Shown here piece after piece: positions 1-11,770 of a DNA stretch of 64,000 nt (the first letter of the stretch is position 1; every line of letters starts with the position of its first letter). The stretch comes from Ditylenchus dipsaci. Its lineage: Eukaryota; Nematoda; Chromadorea; Rhabditida; Anguinidae. The notes beneath the pieces were generated by a model. The model saw only the letters and a list, made by a program, of their open reading frames with translations, had not been told where the DNA came from and searched no databases. A program made the translations under genes and the position numbers. The DNA lies in assembly GCA_004194705.1 (NCBI GenBank), contig SADC01000203.1, positions 124,001 to 188,000 on the forward strand, given 5' to 3'.

Positions 1-110
1 ATCAGACTTTTTATTAGTAGCTTTTGTTATTATACTCTTTTTAATTATTATTCTTTTTTTATTATTATACTACCATTTATTATTAGCCTGCTCGACTGAA
101 AATCGAAAAG

Positions 111-332
111 CGTACATTTCAAAAGACCATGGTTTTCGCACGCGGTGGCAAAAATGAAAAAATTTGAATTGACGGGGGACACTTCTCTTTTGTCTCAATC
201 TTCACTTTTGGAGTTGTTCGACATAACTTCGAAGAGTACAGTGAGAGGCGAAAAAGAAGTCTCCCCCGCCAATTCAAATTTTGCACATGCCACTGCACGC
301 AAAATCCATGGCCGTTTGAAAAGTATACATTG
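111..332. repeat. Foldback MITE, GGGACACTTCTC family, copy 1
   Basis: The two ends are inverted repeats of about 90 bp with the inner motif GGGGACACTTCTCTTTTG and its complement near 250-275. Related palindromes lie at 38042-38218 and 55590-55797. ORFs read through it on both strands are palindrome artefacts, not genes. Confidence 0.75.
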
Positions 333-340
333 TCATACAT

Positions 341-508
341 ACCGTATTTTCTCTATTAAGGAACCCCTCTCTAATAATGAACACCCCCCCCCCCATTTAT
401 TTTTGACTAGGATTTTAGAGCTGAGGCCATTTTCAATTGACAATTTCGAGATTTTTCGGTGGTTGAAAAATAAAAAATCCCGGGTGCATTAATAGAGAAA
501 ATAAGGTA
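341..508. repeat. Palindromic MITE, ACCGTATTTTCTCTA family
   Basis: It starts with ACCGTATTTTCTCTATTAAG and ends with the complement (TTAATAGAGAAAATAAGGTA). Related copies are at 4390-4632, 21853-22005, 24520-24651 (one end), 37411-37662, 41578-41822, 51085-51322 and 57082-57236. Confidence 0.8.
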
Positions 509-1587
509 TGTCATAAACATCAAATTTTCTTTGAAAACTTTGAAAATAGGCCGACCGAGAGTGTAGACTTTACGTCAAATACACGACGAAAAAGTGAAAT
601 TCTTTTGTATCGCAAATGCCAAATTGTGTAATTTTTCCAATTAGGAAGCTGGGAGCCAAAAAGAAATCCAGAATTCGGTTTTTTCGTGTTACAATATGAA
701 TTGAATTTTTAAAGTTTGCAAAAACTTTTGAAAGTTCGTATTTGTTGCTTTTAAAATTCGAAATGTTAAAAAAATGATGCGTCTTGACGCTTTCGTTATG
801 TGCCTACTGCCAAGTTGTCATCAAAAAAAGTAAGAAAATTTGTGAAGTCCATTTAGAAATGAAATTTCCATTCCGCTCTTTTGCAATTTCCATTTATAAC
901 ACAAAGAAGTGGGCAAAGAGCACTTCTCATATAATAAATTAAAAGAGAAAAGTGAAAAAAATATAAGGTCCAATGAAGCGGCTTTGGGAGAGCAGAGAGG
1001 CTTAACCTCTGGGCAGCTGCTGCTGTGTGTGTTGGTATTGTTGAGCTTTTAGAGACTTGTATACACCGAAAGACCAAACAAAGTCAAAAAAATTAGTGGA
1101 ACAGGGTTTTAAATGTTTTTCTAAAGGACTACCAGGCAAAACCAAATCTCTTGTCCTATTTGTCCAAATCCCACGTTATTTTCAGCGATTTTGCTAGGAT
1201 TTAAGCTTTTTTGGAGTAGTTGAGTTTAGTGTTAAAACATCTGGGATCTGTATAAATTATGGGTTTAGGTGTTTTTTTATTTTAATTTTTTGTAAATAAA
1301 CTCGTTTCTCCTTTCTGCACCATTTATTTTTAAGTTTATCTTAAAATTATAACAGTACATTTTATCCAATAGTGATTTTTTATAGCCTTGTAATGTTCTA
1401 TATCGATCCGTATTTTCATTCGTCTAAAGATCTTATTTTATCAGCAAATTTTAGACATTTTTAAAATATTTTCTTCATATTAAAAAAGACTAACCATTTT
1501 AACAGCACGAATTTGTCGTGTCATACTTGGATATATACTTGGATATAGCCTATTTTAAAGTGTTTCTATTTATGACCCTGAGGCTGA
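509..1587. other. Intergenic, no gene recognised
   Basis: AT-rich sequence with short spurious ORFs only. I see no domain, spliced ORF or RNA gene. Confidence 0.5.
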
Positions 1588-1873
1588 CTAAAATGAAAAA
1601 TTGGAGCACTTTACCTTTACCCCCACCACTTAATTCACCTTGACCCTACCAGCAAGTCAGCTTGGAAGACCAAGGCAAAAAAATTTCCATTTTTAATATC
1701 AGAAATTTTTCTGCATAAAAATAATCAAAAAGTGCAAATATATTGTTTTTGAGACCTGTTTTTTCCAGATTTTAAAGTGAAAAACTTCAAATGAAAATGT
1801 TTTTGCCTTGGTCTTCCAAGCTGATTTACTGGTGAGGGTCGAGATTAATTGAGTGGTGTGGGTATAGGTAAAT
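1588..1873. repeat. Foldback repeat
   Basis: The arm around 1588-1685 (GCTTGGAAGACCAAGGCAAA) recurs inverted at 1800-1873 (TTTGCCTTGGTCTTCCAAGC), flanked on both sides by a CCACCACTTAATT-like segment and its complement. A related, more decayed palindrome lies at 57290-57470. Confidence 0.7.
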
Positions 1874-2400
1874 TTAGCCACAAAATCATTTCTGAAATAT
1901 TGTTGCACTTTTATTCGACCTTAATAAAAAATACTTGCTGAAATATTATAACCTCACAGCTGCATTCGGGGTTAATAACCTCAATAAAAATGGTGAAAGG
2001 CCATGAAAATAAAATAACCATTAGTTTATTAACTTTGCATATTATAAATCTGAAAGTCAAGCAAGCCACTTGTTTTTTTTATGATTTTCGTTCTACTCTG
2101 AAAAATTTTAAAAAGCCTTTTGCCAAAATTATTTTAAGTGAAATTGCGAGTTAATCAAGCGTAAAATGTTATTAAAGCCAAAAAGGAGCAAAATTGGCCG
2201 TCCGTGTAAGCAAAAGTAATTTTTCAGGACTCATTTTGCTTATAGCTTTCAACCAGTTGATATCTTTTATGCCCTATATTTCTAGACCAAGCTTTTAAAT
2301 TATGTAAAGTCTGAAGTAATTATTGGGTTTGATTTTAGCAATCCAAGTCATATTTCACTATCTAAGAGAATAATTTTTACGTGTTAATTATCTAGTGTGG
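1874..2400. other. Upstream region of the 2.4 kb exon; no feature recognised
   Basis: AT-rich, with no ORF and no clear repeat. It may hold a promoter or an undetected 5' exon for the exons that start near 2.4 kb. Confidence 0.35.
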
Positions 2401-2416
2401 CCATTGCTTTCTTCAA

Positions 2417-4055
2417 TCTGAAGCGCCCGTGTCCCAGTTCCCCGCCAGCAAACTTGGCTACCTCAAGTGCCTCTTCTTCTCGCGCTCGCTTCCAACCCCT
2501 TCCTATTTTTCGGCTAATAAAACGGGTTCAAGAAAGAGATACATGTCTGAAGAAATGGTTGTAGCAGCTACCAAACAGCTTGCTACTGATGCAAAGCAGC
2601 TCTCCCGTCCTTCTGAAAAACCAGCCAATCTTCACGGTATAACTTCTTTGAAAACATGTTTCTGACCCTGTCCTAGAGCAGGGCATTTTTTCGCCTTGCT
2701 CCTCTTAATAATTTTTTTGTAAATTTTTTTAGACTTGGGCAAGGATTAGCCAGCGTATGTTCGGACGAACTTAAAAATGAGTCTAATATATTCCCGAATG
2801 TGTACTAACATACGCTGACCAACCCTTGACTTACGAAGTCTGGAAGTCTGAAAAATTATAATAAAAATTAACAGAAAGGGTGACCTATTGGTTCTGAGGG
2901 CCCTTCGAAAATCCGACTTTCTGTCAATTGTGACACATTTGTAACAAACACTCTCCTTTTTGATTAAGCCTCAAGCTCAGGGTAGGCCAGCGAAACTAAG
3001 AAATCAGTCATTTCTTCCGAGGTCTGAGACTAATGAAAAAAGGGCCTTCAACCGAACAAGTTCTAAAAAAGCTTCCCAATTAGAAAAAATACAGTGACTT
3101 TGGTTCCACTTTTTTTCTATCCCAAAAATAGTTTTTCAATTTTTCAGGCAGCACAAACAGCCTAAACCATTCGAGTAGCTCAGGCTCATCACTGGCCATT
3201 TCTGCCAGCCATGCTTTGTCTGACTCATCCACCAATCAAGACACCAACAATAACTCTTCTTCGGGTCACTCTCAGCTTACTCACGTGCTCAACAATAATA
3301 ATAGTCACTCTCGACTGCATCTTGAAGACATCAAGCCGTTCGTTCCCCAATATGGTGGTGCAGTCACCCACCAGGCTGCCTACAATTATGGCGCGGCAGC
3401 CAATGGCTCTTGCTCTACTACACCCTCTATGTCCTGTGTTCCACACCAGCTAACGTGGCTGCTGTAGCTGCAGCTATGTTGTCGGGACAAGCAGCTGGTC
3501 AGTACTATTATGGATCCAACCCTTCCTCCTCCAGTTCATTGAATTCGTCTGCTGCAGGCATCAATAACAACAACTCTTCCATGAGTGCAGCTGCAGCCGC
3601 TGCTCTTATGCTTATGAACAATAATGCCAACAATAACATTGCTGGACAGGCTGGACAACCACAGTTTGCAGTGCCAGCGCAACCTGCTTTAATGCAATCG
3701 GTGCAGTCAAAGGTGGGATTTTTTAGCTTCAAATGGTAGGAAAATAGGAAAATAATAATATTTTAGTTATCATAAGTCATCGGAAATTAGTAAAATTTAA
3801 TTAAAAATTTAAGCTATCAATGCAGCTAGCTGTGCTTCGCCATACTATCAATCCACTAACATGATGTCTGCAATAGCTACACAATCATCAGCTGCTGCAG
3901 CTGTCAACAGCCAACCAAATCAACAGCAAATGTTTATGATGCCTGCCAATATCCAACCACATATCAACAACAATGGCGCATTTGAAGGCTTGCCAATATT
4001 CCTCATGCCACAGCCTGGACTGTCCTCTCTTTGAATGCACTGCAACGGGCTGCTG
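2417..4055 (+). CDS. Low-complexity Asn/Ser/Ala/Gln-rich exons, possibly the 5' part of the TIA-1-like gene
   Basis: Three exons can be read. Exon 1 ends at 2636 (..RPSEKPANLHG) with a GTATAA donor. Exon 2 runs 3148-3712 behind a TTTTTCAG acceptor and continues GSTNSLNHSSSSGSS, then NNN, poly-Ala and Gln-rich stretches. Exon 3 starts near 3817-3826 and reads SCASPYYQSTNMMSA to about 4035-4055. The reading frame changes once inside exon 2 (between about 3415 and 3450), where VPHQ is followed one frame later by ANVAAVAAAML, and again near 4033. Composition is that of a prion-like or transactivation region. No folded domain is visible. It lies only about 50 bp upstream of the TIA-1-like exons on the same strand, so it may be the N-terminus of that gene or a separate gene. 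The start codon is not determined. Confidence 0.5.
2728..2845. repeat. Short palindromic MITE, CAGCGTATGTT family, copy 1
   Basis: GGATTAGCCAGCGTATGTTC is mirrored by AACATACGCTGACCAACCCT. Sister copies are at 5690-5810 and 31935-32035. It lies in an intron of the low-complexity gene. Confidence 0.75.
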
Positions 4056-4102
4056 TAACTTTGAAAAATTACTTTTTTAAGCGCTGTCATCAAAATTTGT
4101 AG

Positions 4103-7070
4103 GAATTCAAAATGGCTACACAGCAGTCAGTCCACCCAAGAGTAGATACAAGCAGTAAGGGTTTTTTTTGTTAAATAAATATAAATATTAATAAAACCTA
4201 CTTTGTTTAGAACACCACCATATTTTTGTGGGAGATTTGTCACCAGAAGTGGACAATAACATGTTGAGAGAAGCCTTTGAAAAGTGTGAAGGGGAAATCT
4301 CGTCAGTTTCTCCTTGTTTAACAAAAAAACAGGGTTTATATACAAATTCAAACCCCTATGTAGTTCATATGATAAGTCGAAATTCAATATACCGTATTTT
4401 CTCAAATTGCCCTCTAATGGCCACCCCTTTCGACTTTGAGCTATTTTATCTTGGTCCACAATTTTTTTTCAAACAATTTTTTTACCTTTTCTTAGTTCCC
4501 ACGAGCTCTGCTAATTCTGCATTTCGGATTTTTTATTTTTACCCGAAAATTTCAAAATGATTCTAATATCGCCCTCCCCTTAGAGGTCGATCAAAAAAAG
4601 CGCCCGGGGCTGCAATTAGAGGAAATACGGTATGCTCTAATATAACCCGTGGAGTTTTTTCAATCCTTGAACAATCTAACCCTTGAAAAGTTTCAACCCT
4701 TAATTTGGTCAATTTTGACATTTCCGGGTGCTCAACCAACATCCGAAAAGCGGAATTGCTAGATCTTGTGAGAGCTAATATAACATAGAAAACAGAATTG
4801 CAAAAATTTTGGAAGGTCAAGGTTGGGTGTTCTTAGGCGATGCTCTGTTAGAGAATGGGGCTAAATTATAGAATTTACTCTACACCAAAATGGTTAGCCA
4901 AAACTTTTGTCGGTTATATAACTGGTTGATAAACTAAAGCTTACATTTTTATACTCTAAATCGGCACTAGTACAGAATCGGTTTCCACTTTAGCCTTGCT
5001 CCCCTATCGTTTTTTTCAACAATATGCCTTGGTCCCCCTGTTCATTTTTTTAAAGAAAAAATGGGAACTGATTCTCCATTAGCGCCTCCAACTGTATGCG
5101 TTCAAGGGAAATGTGTAAAGCCCGCTTAAGCAATACACTAAATAATGAGAACGAATAATAATAAAAACGATAAAAGTTTCAAATTTAGAGACGCAAAAGT
5201 GATTCGAGACGCACAATCATTAAAATCTAGAGGCTACGGATTTGTTAGTTTCCCAAACAAAGAGGTAGACAGCAATAATAGACTACTAAATTTTTCAATT
5301 TTTTCGCTTTAGGACGCCGAAAAGGCAATAAACACAATGAATGGAGAAATGGTCGGCAAAAGGGCTGTAAGAACAAATTGGGCAGAGCGAAGGGCCAGTG
5401 TGGCTACCTCATCCTCGGATGATGAAAAAAGCAGTGGATTGGAGTCTCGGTTAAGTCAGGAACATCAACAACAGAACTATGACAGGGTGTTCAATGCCAC
5501 AGAGGACACCAATACTACTGTTTACTTGGGAAATTTGGGAATAAGTCCTAACAACTTGGTCTCAGGTTAGTATCGCAAATTTTGAATACACATTTAAGTG
5601 CGTAGACTTTTAAATCTTTCTGGCTCTATATATTTTTTCGAATTTCTGGCACGTTTAGGCTCGTCACTTCATCGCGATCACTTTTCGTGACTTTTTAGGA
5701 TTAAGCCATGATTTTCCAGTCTATTTAGGACAGACTCAAACCTATCTTAGAATCATGTTTAAATCTGTCCTAATAAACACTGGCCTATCCTTGCGTAGGC
5801 CTAAAAAATGACAAAAAACAACATTTTGAAAAATGTGCTTGCGATAAAGGATAATAACCCATGTTTGGCCCTCAATTTTTTTTTCAAAAAAAAAAACACT
5901 GAAAATAGAACACCGAAAATTTAAAAAATGCCACAAAAACAATCAAGCACTCCTGTTCTAAATTTTTGAATATTTAAAAAGTTTAGAAGAAAGCATCAGG
6001 AGCGCTTTTCAAAAGTTTGGAGCCATCAAAGACATTCGCCTCTTTTCCAATCAAAACTACGGCTTTGTAATCTATGAAGAAAAAGAAGGTGCAGCCAGAG
6101 CTATATGCGAAATGGATGACAGCAACTCGAGGGTCAGACAGTCAAATGTTCCTGGGGCAAGGGTACTGCTTCTAACTCTACAGCTAGAGAAATCACTATG
6201 GTGAGTTCATTTCTTTACAATACACTCAACCCTCAATTTAACGTCAACTCCCTCAACTCTGTTCCAACCTCGGGTCTAACACTTTTTACCCTAATTTTTT
6301 GAATCTTTTGCCAGTTGTCTTCGGTCAGTCTAGTCGATTATATTGCAAGGATTCTAATTTTTCCGATCCTTTTTGAGAATTAGAAAAGCTTTGCCGAAAA
6401 GACGCGCGGGTACTCGATTAAAAATCACCCTATTTGAGAAAGGGATAACGTTAAATCAAGGGTGGACTTTATTTGTATTCAGTCGACCCTTTAAAAGTTG
6501 CAGACATTTCCGGGCTCTCTAAACGCTTGCTAAACCGATACTTGAATAGATACCTAAATCAAATATTCGACTTGGTGTGAATTTAAATAACATTGTCATA
6601 TTTTCAAACTTTATCAAATCAAAACAAAAAGAATAATAAAAATTGAGCCTCTTCTAAAGAGTATTATTATTTGATCAATTTTACTTTATATTTTTCCATT
6701 TTCAGTCGATTTCTGCGATTCAGCAGCAGCAACAAAATCAAGGCAATTTAGCTCACAATTCTGCTTTGCTTGCTCTGGGGCAACACTTACTACAGCAGCA
6801 ACATCAACAAACCCTTCCGTTACAGCACCAAGTGGCTGGTAGCCCAGCAAATATGCTGGCAATCGTTTCTCAGCAACAACAGCTGCACCTCCAGATGCAA
6901 CTGCAAGCACAACAGCAGCAACAGCAGGCCGTGCAGGCAGCTCTGGCACAGTCTCAGGCCTATTACAACCCACACTCATCAATAATCTTAACAGCAACGG
7001 CAATGCAGCAGCTTTAAATGGCATCTACAGTACGGGCACAGTTCTACCACAACAGTTTTGGTATGGTTGA
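4103..7070 (+). CDS. TIA-1/TIAR-like RNA-binding protein (RRM2, RRM3, Gln-rich tail)
   Basis: Exons read by eye: 4103-4154, 4211-4301, 5189-5264, 5313-5565, 5987-6200, 6706-7070. The protein reads VDTSKHHHIFVGDLSPEVDN, then DAKVIRD..SRGYGFVSFPNKE and RTNWAERRAS: a complete RRM2 whose RNP2 (IFVGDL) and RNP1 (RGYGFVSF) match TIA-1. RRM3 follows with TTVYLGNLGI, IKDIRLF and NYGFVIY, ending QTVKCSWGKGTASN, like the TIA-1 VKCYWGKET motif. The tail is rich in Gln (QQQLHLQMQLQAQ) and ends LPQQFWYG. RRM1 is not seen: the first exon contains only the RRM1-RRM2 linker, with an in-frame ATG at 4112 just behind a TTTGTAG acceptor. Single-base frame breaks occur near 6127 in RRM3 and near 6985 in the tail. 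Known role of the family: stress-granule nucleation, splicing and translational control of U-rich RNAs. Introns carry three MITEs. Confidence 0.85.
4390..4632. repeat. Palindromic MITE, ACCGTATTTTCTC family, intronic
   Basis: It begins ACCGTATTTTCTCAAATTGC and ends GCAATTAGAGGAAATACGGT. It sits in the 887-bp intron that splits RRM2 of the TIA-1-like gene. Confidence 0.8.
5690..5810. repeat. Short palindromic MITE, CAGCGTATGTT family, diverged intronic copy
   Basis: GGATTAAGCCATGATTTTCC..GGACAGACTCAAA is mirrored by TCTGTCCTAATAAACACTGG..CCTTGCG. It is the most decayed of the three copies. Confidence 0.55.
6225..6472. repeat. Decayed pogo-like MITE, intronic
   Basis: CAACCCTCAATTTAACGTCA at the left and GATAACGTTAAATCAAGGGT at the right, with the family's inner landmarks CTTTGCCGAAAAGAC and CGGGTACTCGAT. 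Located in the last intron of the TIA-1-like gene. Confidence 0.65.
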
Positions 7071-7186
7071 GCGAAAAGCATTCAACGAAGTGAAAGCAGA
7101 AATTTGTTAAAGCTTATACATTCCAAGTTTTTTTTTACCGATTTTAGTGTAATGTCAGATTTACTTTACATCCTTGCTTGATATTA

Positions 7187-7953
7187 GGTTGATGCATAAG
7201 TTTTTACGGTTTTTTCTAACTAATGTTTAAGCATCAAAATTATTTTGAATTTTTTTTAATACACCATTGTGTAGCTCTGTTATTCTTCTGCAAAATGTGA
7301 TATCGGATTTTTCGGATCATTTTCAAAAAGTTGTTCTTTGGCTCCAGACACTAGTGATGTCATTTTGGGTAGTTGACACGTATTTTTATCACTTTGATTG
7401 GTCAAAAGATTTATTCAGGATCCAGCCTTTAAACAACATCTAGCGTTATGTCGTAGCGCAGTTCAAGAGCTACAAGACCTATTTCACAGAATGATTTTCG
7501 CAAATCTGGTTGTGGAGATATGGACTTATAAAAAAAAATGACTGAAAATGCGAAAAGTTAGGGAAAACTTGGACTTTAGTCATTTTTTGAAGAAATTGAT
7601 TTTTTTTAAAAGCCCAAATCTCCACAACCAGATGTTTAACTTTTTCCCATAAAATAGGTCTTGTAGCTCTTGAACTGCGCTACAAAATAGCACTATGATG
7701 TTGTTAGAGCACCTAATCCTCAAAAAACTTTAACACTAGTTAAAGTGATAAAAAACGTGTCATAAACTCAAAATGACATCACTAGTGTATGGACCTAAAG
7801 AACAGCTTTTTGAAAATGATCCGAAAAACCCGATAGCACATTTTGAAAAAGAATGACAGAGCTACACAAAGATGTATTAAGAATAATTTTTCAAATAAAT
7901 TTGATGCTTAAACATTAGTTAAAAAAAACCGTAAAAACTTAAGCATCCACCTA
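7187..7953. mobile_element. Full-length foldback MITE with mariner-like ends
   Basis: About 765 bp, palindromic over almost its whole length. It starts TTAGGTTGATGCATAAGTTT and ends AACTTAAGCATCCACCTAA, next to TA. The core (TCGTAGCGCAGTTCAAGAGC, ATTTCACAGAATGATTTT) is shared with the foldback at 45896-46593, which has different ends. There is no coding capacity. It lies just 3' of the TIA-1-like gene and could contribute to its 3' end. Confidence 0.8.
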
Positions 7954-8701
7954 ATACATTGTTCAGTCCAGTATTTTATTTTAAATAAACTGACGAAAAA
8001 ACAGTTTTTAGAACAGACATAACAAATTAGTCAGTGAAAATGTAGTAATGTGGTTGAGATTATGCACGGGGTGTCAAACACGTCGAAAGGTAAAATCAGC
8101 GTTGGCGTCCTGTCATTCACCATTTTGAATGTGACCCTATTTGTCTGCTGTTTTTTGAAACGACACCTGAAAAAGTTTGTTCCTGCCTACGGTTCGACAC
8201 TTTTCTTATTCCAGATTCAAAATTTTTTCTTTCGTCTTTCGTCAATTTTTTTATAAGTCTGCTGCAAAAACATTCCGATTTTTTGATTTATTTTTCCTAT
8301 TTATGCTGTATAAGTTAAGAAATTAGATCCATTAGCTTACTGAAACATGTCAATTTTCATAAAACCACTAGGTTGATTCAAAAATCGACGATGAATTGAA
8401 AAACTAAAGACGCCATGAGAAAGCTGAGGAAAAATGCTACATTATGGTCAGCCAAAAAAAATTTATCACGAAATTCTGGAGAAAAGGCCAATTGAATTTG
8501 GAGGTTTGACTCTGATAGACATTAATTCAAACTTCTTTTTGAATTTCCAATGCAATCTTTTTGTTCCTTTTTTCAGCCCTCGTGAAAAAATTTGACCTAA
8601 GTAAACTGACTAGGGCTGATTTTACACCAAATTCCACATCCGAACTTTTTCTCCAGAAAATTCTCCAAATGGGATACAAATGACAAAGATCACCCGAAGG
8701 T
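7954..8701. other. Intergenic, no gene recognised
   Basis: Between the foldback and the 3' end of the GPCR. It contains short spurious ORFs and a weak inverted similarity around 8440-8680. Nothing supportable. Confidence 0.4.
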
Positions 8702-9735
8702 TTATCTTGTCCTCCTGGAGGTTCCTTCAAGAGAACTTAACAGCTCTGGCATTAACCCAACAGAAACAGTATTACGATTCGAAACGCCAAACAATTCTAA
8801 TACAAAATTTCGATAAGAATTAACACAACAGAGTGTAGCAACAAATTCAACAATAGAATGAGAATCAACTACACAAACGGCCACTGTAAATATTGGAAAG
8901 GTATTAGGGACTTCAAACAAAAAGAAGCCAATAAACATTACGAAAGGTATCAACATAAATAAAGTAGCAATAAAAGCTTGAACCAGCGAAATGACTATTA
9001 AGCTAGACTGCTGGGATTTTAATTTCTTTTTTAAAATTTGGTAAATAAACATGCCGAAAACAAAAGGTTCCAGCAAATTAACACAGACTAATATAACAAA
9101 CCCTACAAAAAGTGGTATAGAAATGTTGAAAGAATTTTGTTGTAAGAAAAATGTGGGCTCATTGTCAATGTAGGGTTTTAGAACTGGATCATTTCCCACG
9201 GCAAATAGATTAATTTTCTGGCGATTATCAGCAATTACCGACAACACAGCATAAGAAAGGCTAAAATAGGCGAGAAGCCTCCAAATTAATACTGCTACAA
9301 TTAAAAATTTAGTGTTCATCCACCGAGCATATTTATTAGGAAATATCAAAAGATATCTTGTAAAAAGTGTTGGCATTAATGCAGCAGCCATATTTACTGC
9401 AGAACCTATCGCTAGTAGAGTGCACTGCTAAAATATCCGACAACATGCCTTCCAAATCCAAGTTGGTAAAAAGCGACAAAAGGCGCTAACACGACTGGTT
9501 TCAAAGTTCCTAATATAGTTTCATAGAGAAGGCACCAAAATGTATGGTTTAAAATATACCACTTAAAAATGCCAATGTTTTGGATTTGGTCAAAACAATG
9601 TAGAACACAAATGAGGCTAACATCCATGTTATTAAAAGCATCAAACTAAAATAGTAATAATAAAAGTTCAGCAAAACATGCGACGGTATTCTTATTTCGG
9701 ACATGTTAAACCAGAAGTTTTCAAATTTCAACGAC
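8702..9735 (-). CDS. 7TM chemoreceptor, Str/Srh superfamily
   Basis: A single long reading, interrupted by two frame breaks. From high to low coordinates: MSEIRIPSHVLLNFYYYY with TM1; after a frame break near 9570, IGIFKWYILNHTFWCLLYET and TM2 ending FVAFYQLGFG; after a second break near 9428, QCTLLAIGSAVNMAAALMPT, LFTRYLLIFPNKYARW and four further membrane segments. It ends NSYRNFVLELFGVSNRNTVS and stops at 8702. The KWYxLNHTFW and 'ENRY'-like FTRYLLIFP segments are typical of nematode Srh-type receptors; such proteins act in ciliated sensory neurons. Length (about 340 aa) fits the family. The breaks are probably missing bases, though a young pseudogene is possible. A TTTCAG precedes the first codons at 9735, so an upstream exon may exist. 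Confidence 0.8.
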
Positions 9736-10439
9736 TGAAATTAGAGAGCTTAAAATATTGATCTCAATTCTTTAAATTTTCATAAAATAAAACATTCTCA
9801 CGTTTATTAAGATACAGTTTAGGCATGAGTTACTATAGCAGCAGTTTTTCTATCTAAACTGGTATAAAATACAACCTCACAAGCAAAAAACAAACTTTTC
9901 CATTATTTCACTCATAAAAATATATAAAAATAAAAGAGAAATATGTATGTCAGCTACAGAATTTTCACTAATTAAAAAGGAAAGTCTACCATCTTTTGAT
10001 ATTTTTAAAAATTAGGTTACAAGATAGGGTTTAGAAATCGCCGAACTATACCGGATACTTTTTCGTGTAGGAAACATATAACAATTTGTTTATTTTGTAG
10101 CTTCTTTCCCTTATCACACAAATGTTAGTTTCAAAAGACAAAGTTGAAGCTACACACATTTTACTTTGACATGGGGAAAACCCAAAAACGTGTCAAAATA
10201 AGCATATTGCTATCAAAAAAATTTCATTATCTTACTATGAAAAAAAATTTCTACCAAAAATTTTAAAATTACCAAAAAATCCATAGAAGTGAACGAATTT
10301 CGCCAAGTATTTGTAGTTGTGAATTACTTCTAGATTGAAGTCAGTAATATAACTTTTTCTGGGCTGAGAGAAAGGTTTATAATTTGTAAAATTGATTTGT
10401 TAATGTCAAACATTTTAAGCTATTGAGCTTTTTTATTTA
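9736..10439. other. Intergenic, no gene recognised
   Basis: AT-rich; candidate promoter side of the GPCR. No repeat or ORF of note. Confidence 0.4.
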
Positions 10440-10622
10440 CAGTCGATGTTGGATATAACGGACCTCTATTTAACGGACAGCTATTTATAACGGACAAATT
10501 TTTTGACTTGGTTGGTTTTCATTGAAATTGACTGTAAGGGACGCTCTATATAGAGTCGACCCTCGATTTAACGGCACCCTTAGGGACCGGGTCCGGGGTG
10601 CCGTTAAATCGAGGGTTGACTG
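10440..10622. repeat. pogo-like MITE
   Basis: Starts CAGTCGATGTTGGATATAAC and ends AAATCGAGGGTTGACTG followed by TA. It has a central palindrome CTCGATTTAACGGCACCC..GGGACCGGGTCCG..GGGTGCCGTTAAATCGAG. It appears to be one element embedded in or fused to another. Confidence 0.8.
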
Positions 10623-11770
10623 TAGCTATATTTACTCTCGGCATTTTGCTGTTTTTTTTACCGGCTTTTAGATGCCTTAGTCAAATCTTTCACAACCGTA
10701 TTGTGTCATCACTCGACATTATAACAACTTTTTTCAACAACAAGAATAATGAAAAATCGCCGCTATTCCATTGTACCACCCCCCTCCCCCCCCCAAAAAC
10801 CAACTTTTTATATGCACTCAAAAACCCTTTTTGTGTAATAATTTTGCCATAAAAGGACCAGAAAAGCCATTTAAATAGGGTTCAAGGGCTGTATTGGGAG
10901 GGGAAGGGAATAACACAGGGGCCACTTTTTTTGGCTGCTTTACCATGTTTTCAACTCGGGCCGTGGCAAAAATAGACTCTATATGCATTTATGATCAAGA
11001 ATACTTCTCGGAATCATGTCTGAGGTAAGTGAGTGCGCACATCTCTAACTATCAAGCGCCCTAGACCCCACCCCCCCCCCCGAAGAGGCACACACCCACA
11101 TACCTTAGACGCAAATCACTCGAAAGTGACTCTGGATGCATGAAAAAGCATGCATACCAGAGTTTATTTATGCGGTAGGCCCAGTATTCAAAACTATGTT
11201 CAACATCTTCTTGTTAGTGGCCCTGTGTGATTAGTGCCCCCCCCCCTTTATTCCCTTCCCCTCCCTATACAGCCCTTAATCCGTTTTAAATTCAAAAGGC
11301 GCCAATTTAAATTTTTCAAACTTTGACTTAAAAACCATGATACCCCTGAGGTTCGAAAAAAAGGTAAAACGACACTTGGAGTTGGGGACACTTGTAGCTG
11401 GACAGTAGACTCTATATGCATTTATGATCAAGAATACTTCTCGGAATCATGTCTGAGGTAAGTGAGTGCGCACATCTCTAACTATCAAGCCCCCTGCGCC
11501 CCTTCGGGGCGCAGGGGCTTGGGGCTTGGAGTTGAGATGCGCACACCCACATACCTTAGACACAAATCACTCGAAAGTGACTCTGGATGCATGAAAAAAC
11601 ATGCATACCAGAGTTATTTATACGGTAGGCCCCAGTATTCAAAACTATGTTCAACATCTTTAATTTTTCGGCCGAAAAAGGTCTCCTCCCTTTTCTGGCC
11701 TTTGGCTACGAGCCAGAGGCTCAGCCATCCAAAAATTCAGCCTTCACCTCCACAGGGTGCTGGCTCAGGC

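Noticed and set aside
145..492. Long ORFs at 119-492 on both strands
   Set aside because: They lie in two palindromic MITEs; ORFs on both strands are expected from foldback sequence, with no domain or splice context.
9978..10100. Possible CRISPR or phage features in repeat-rich DNA
   Set aside because: The regular repeats found are eukaryotic MITE or hAT arm arrays. Spliced genes with TTTCAG acceptors exclude a bacterial source, and no cas-like ORF exists.
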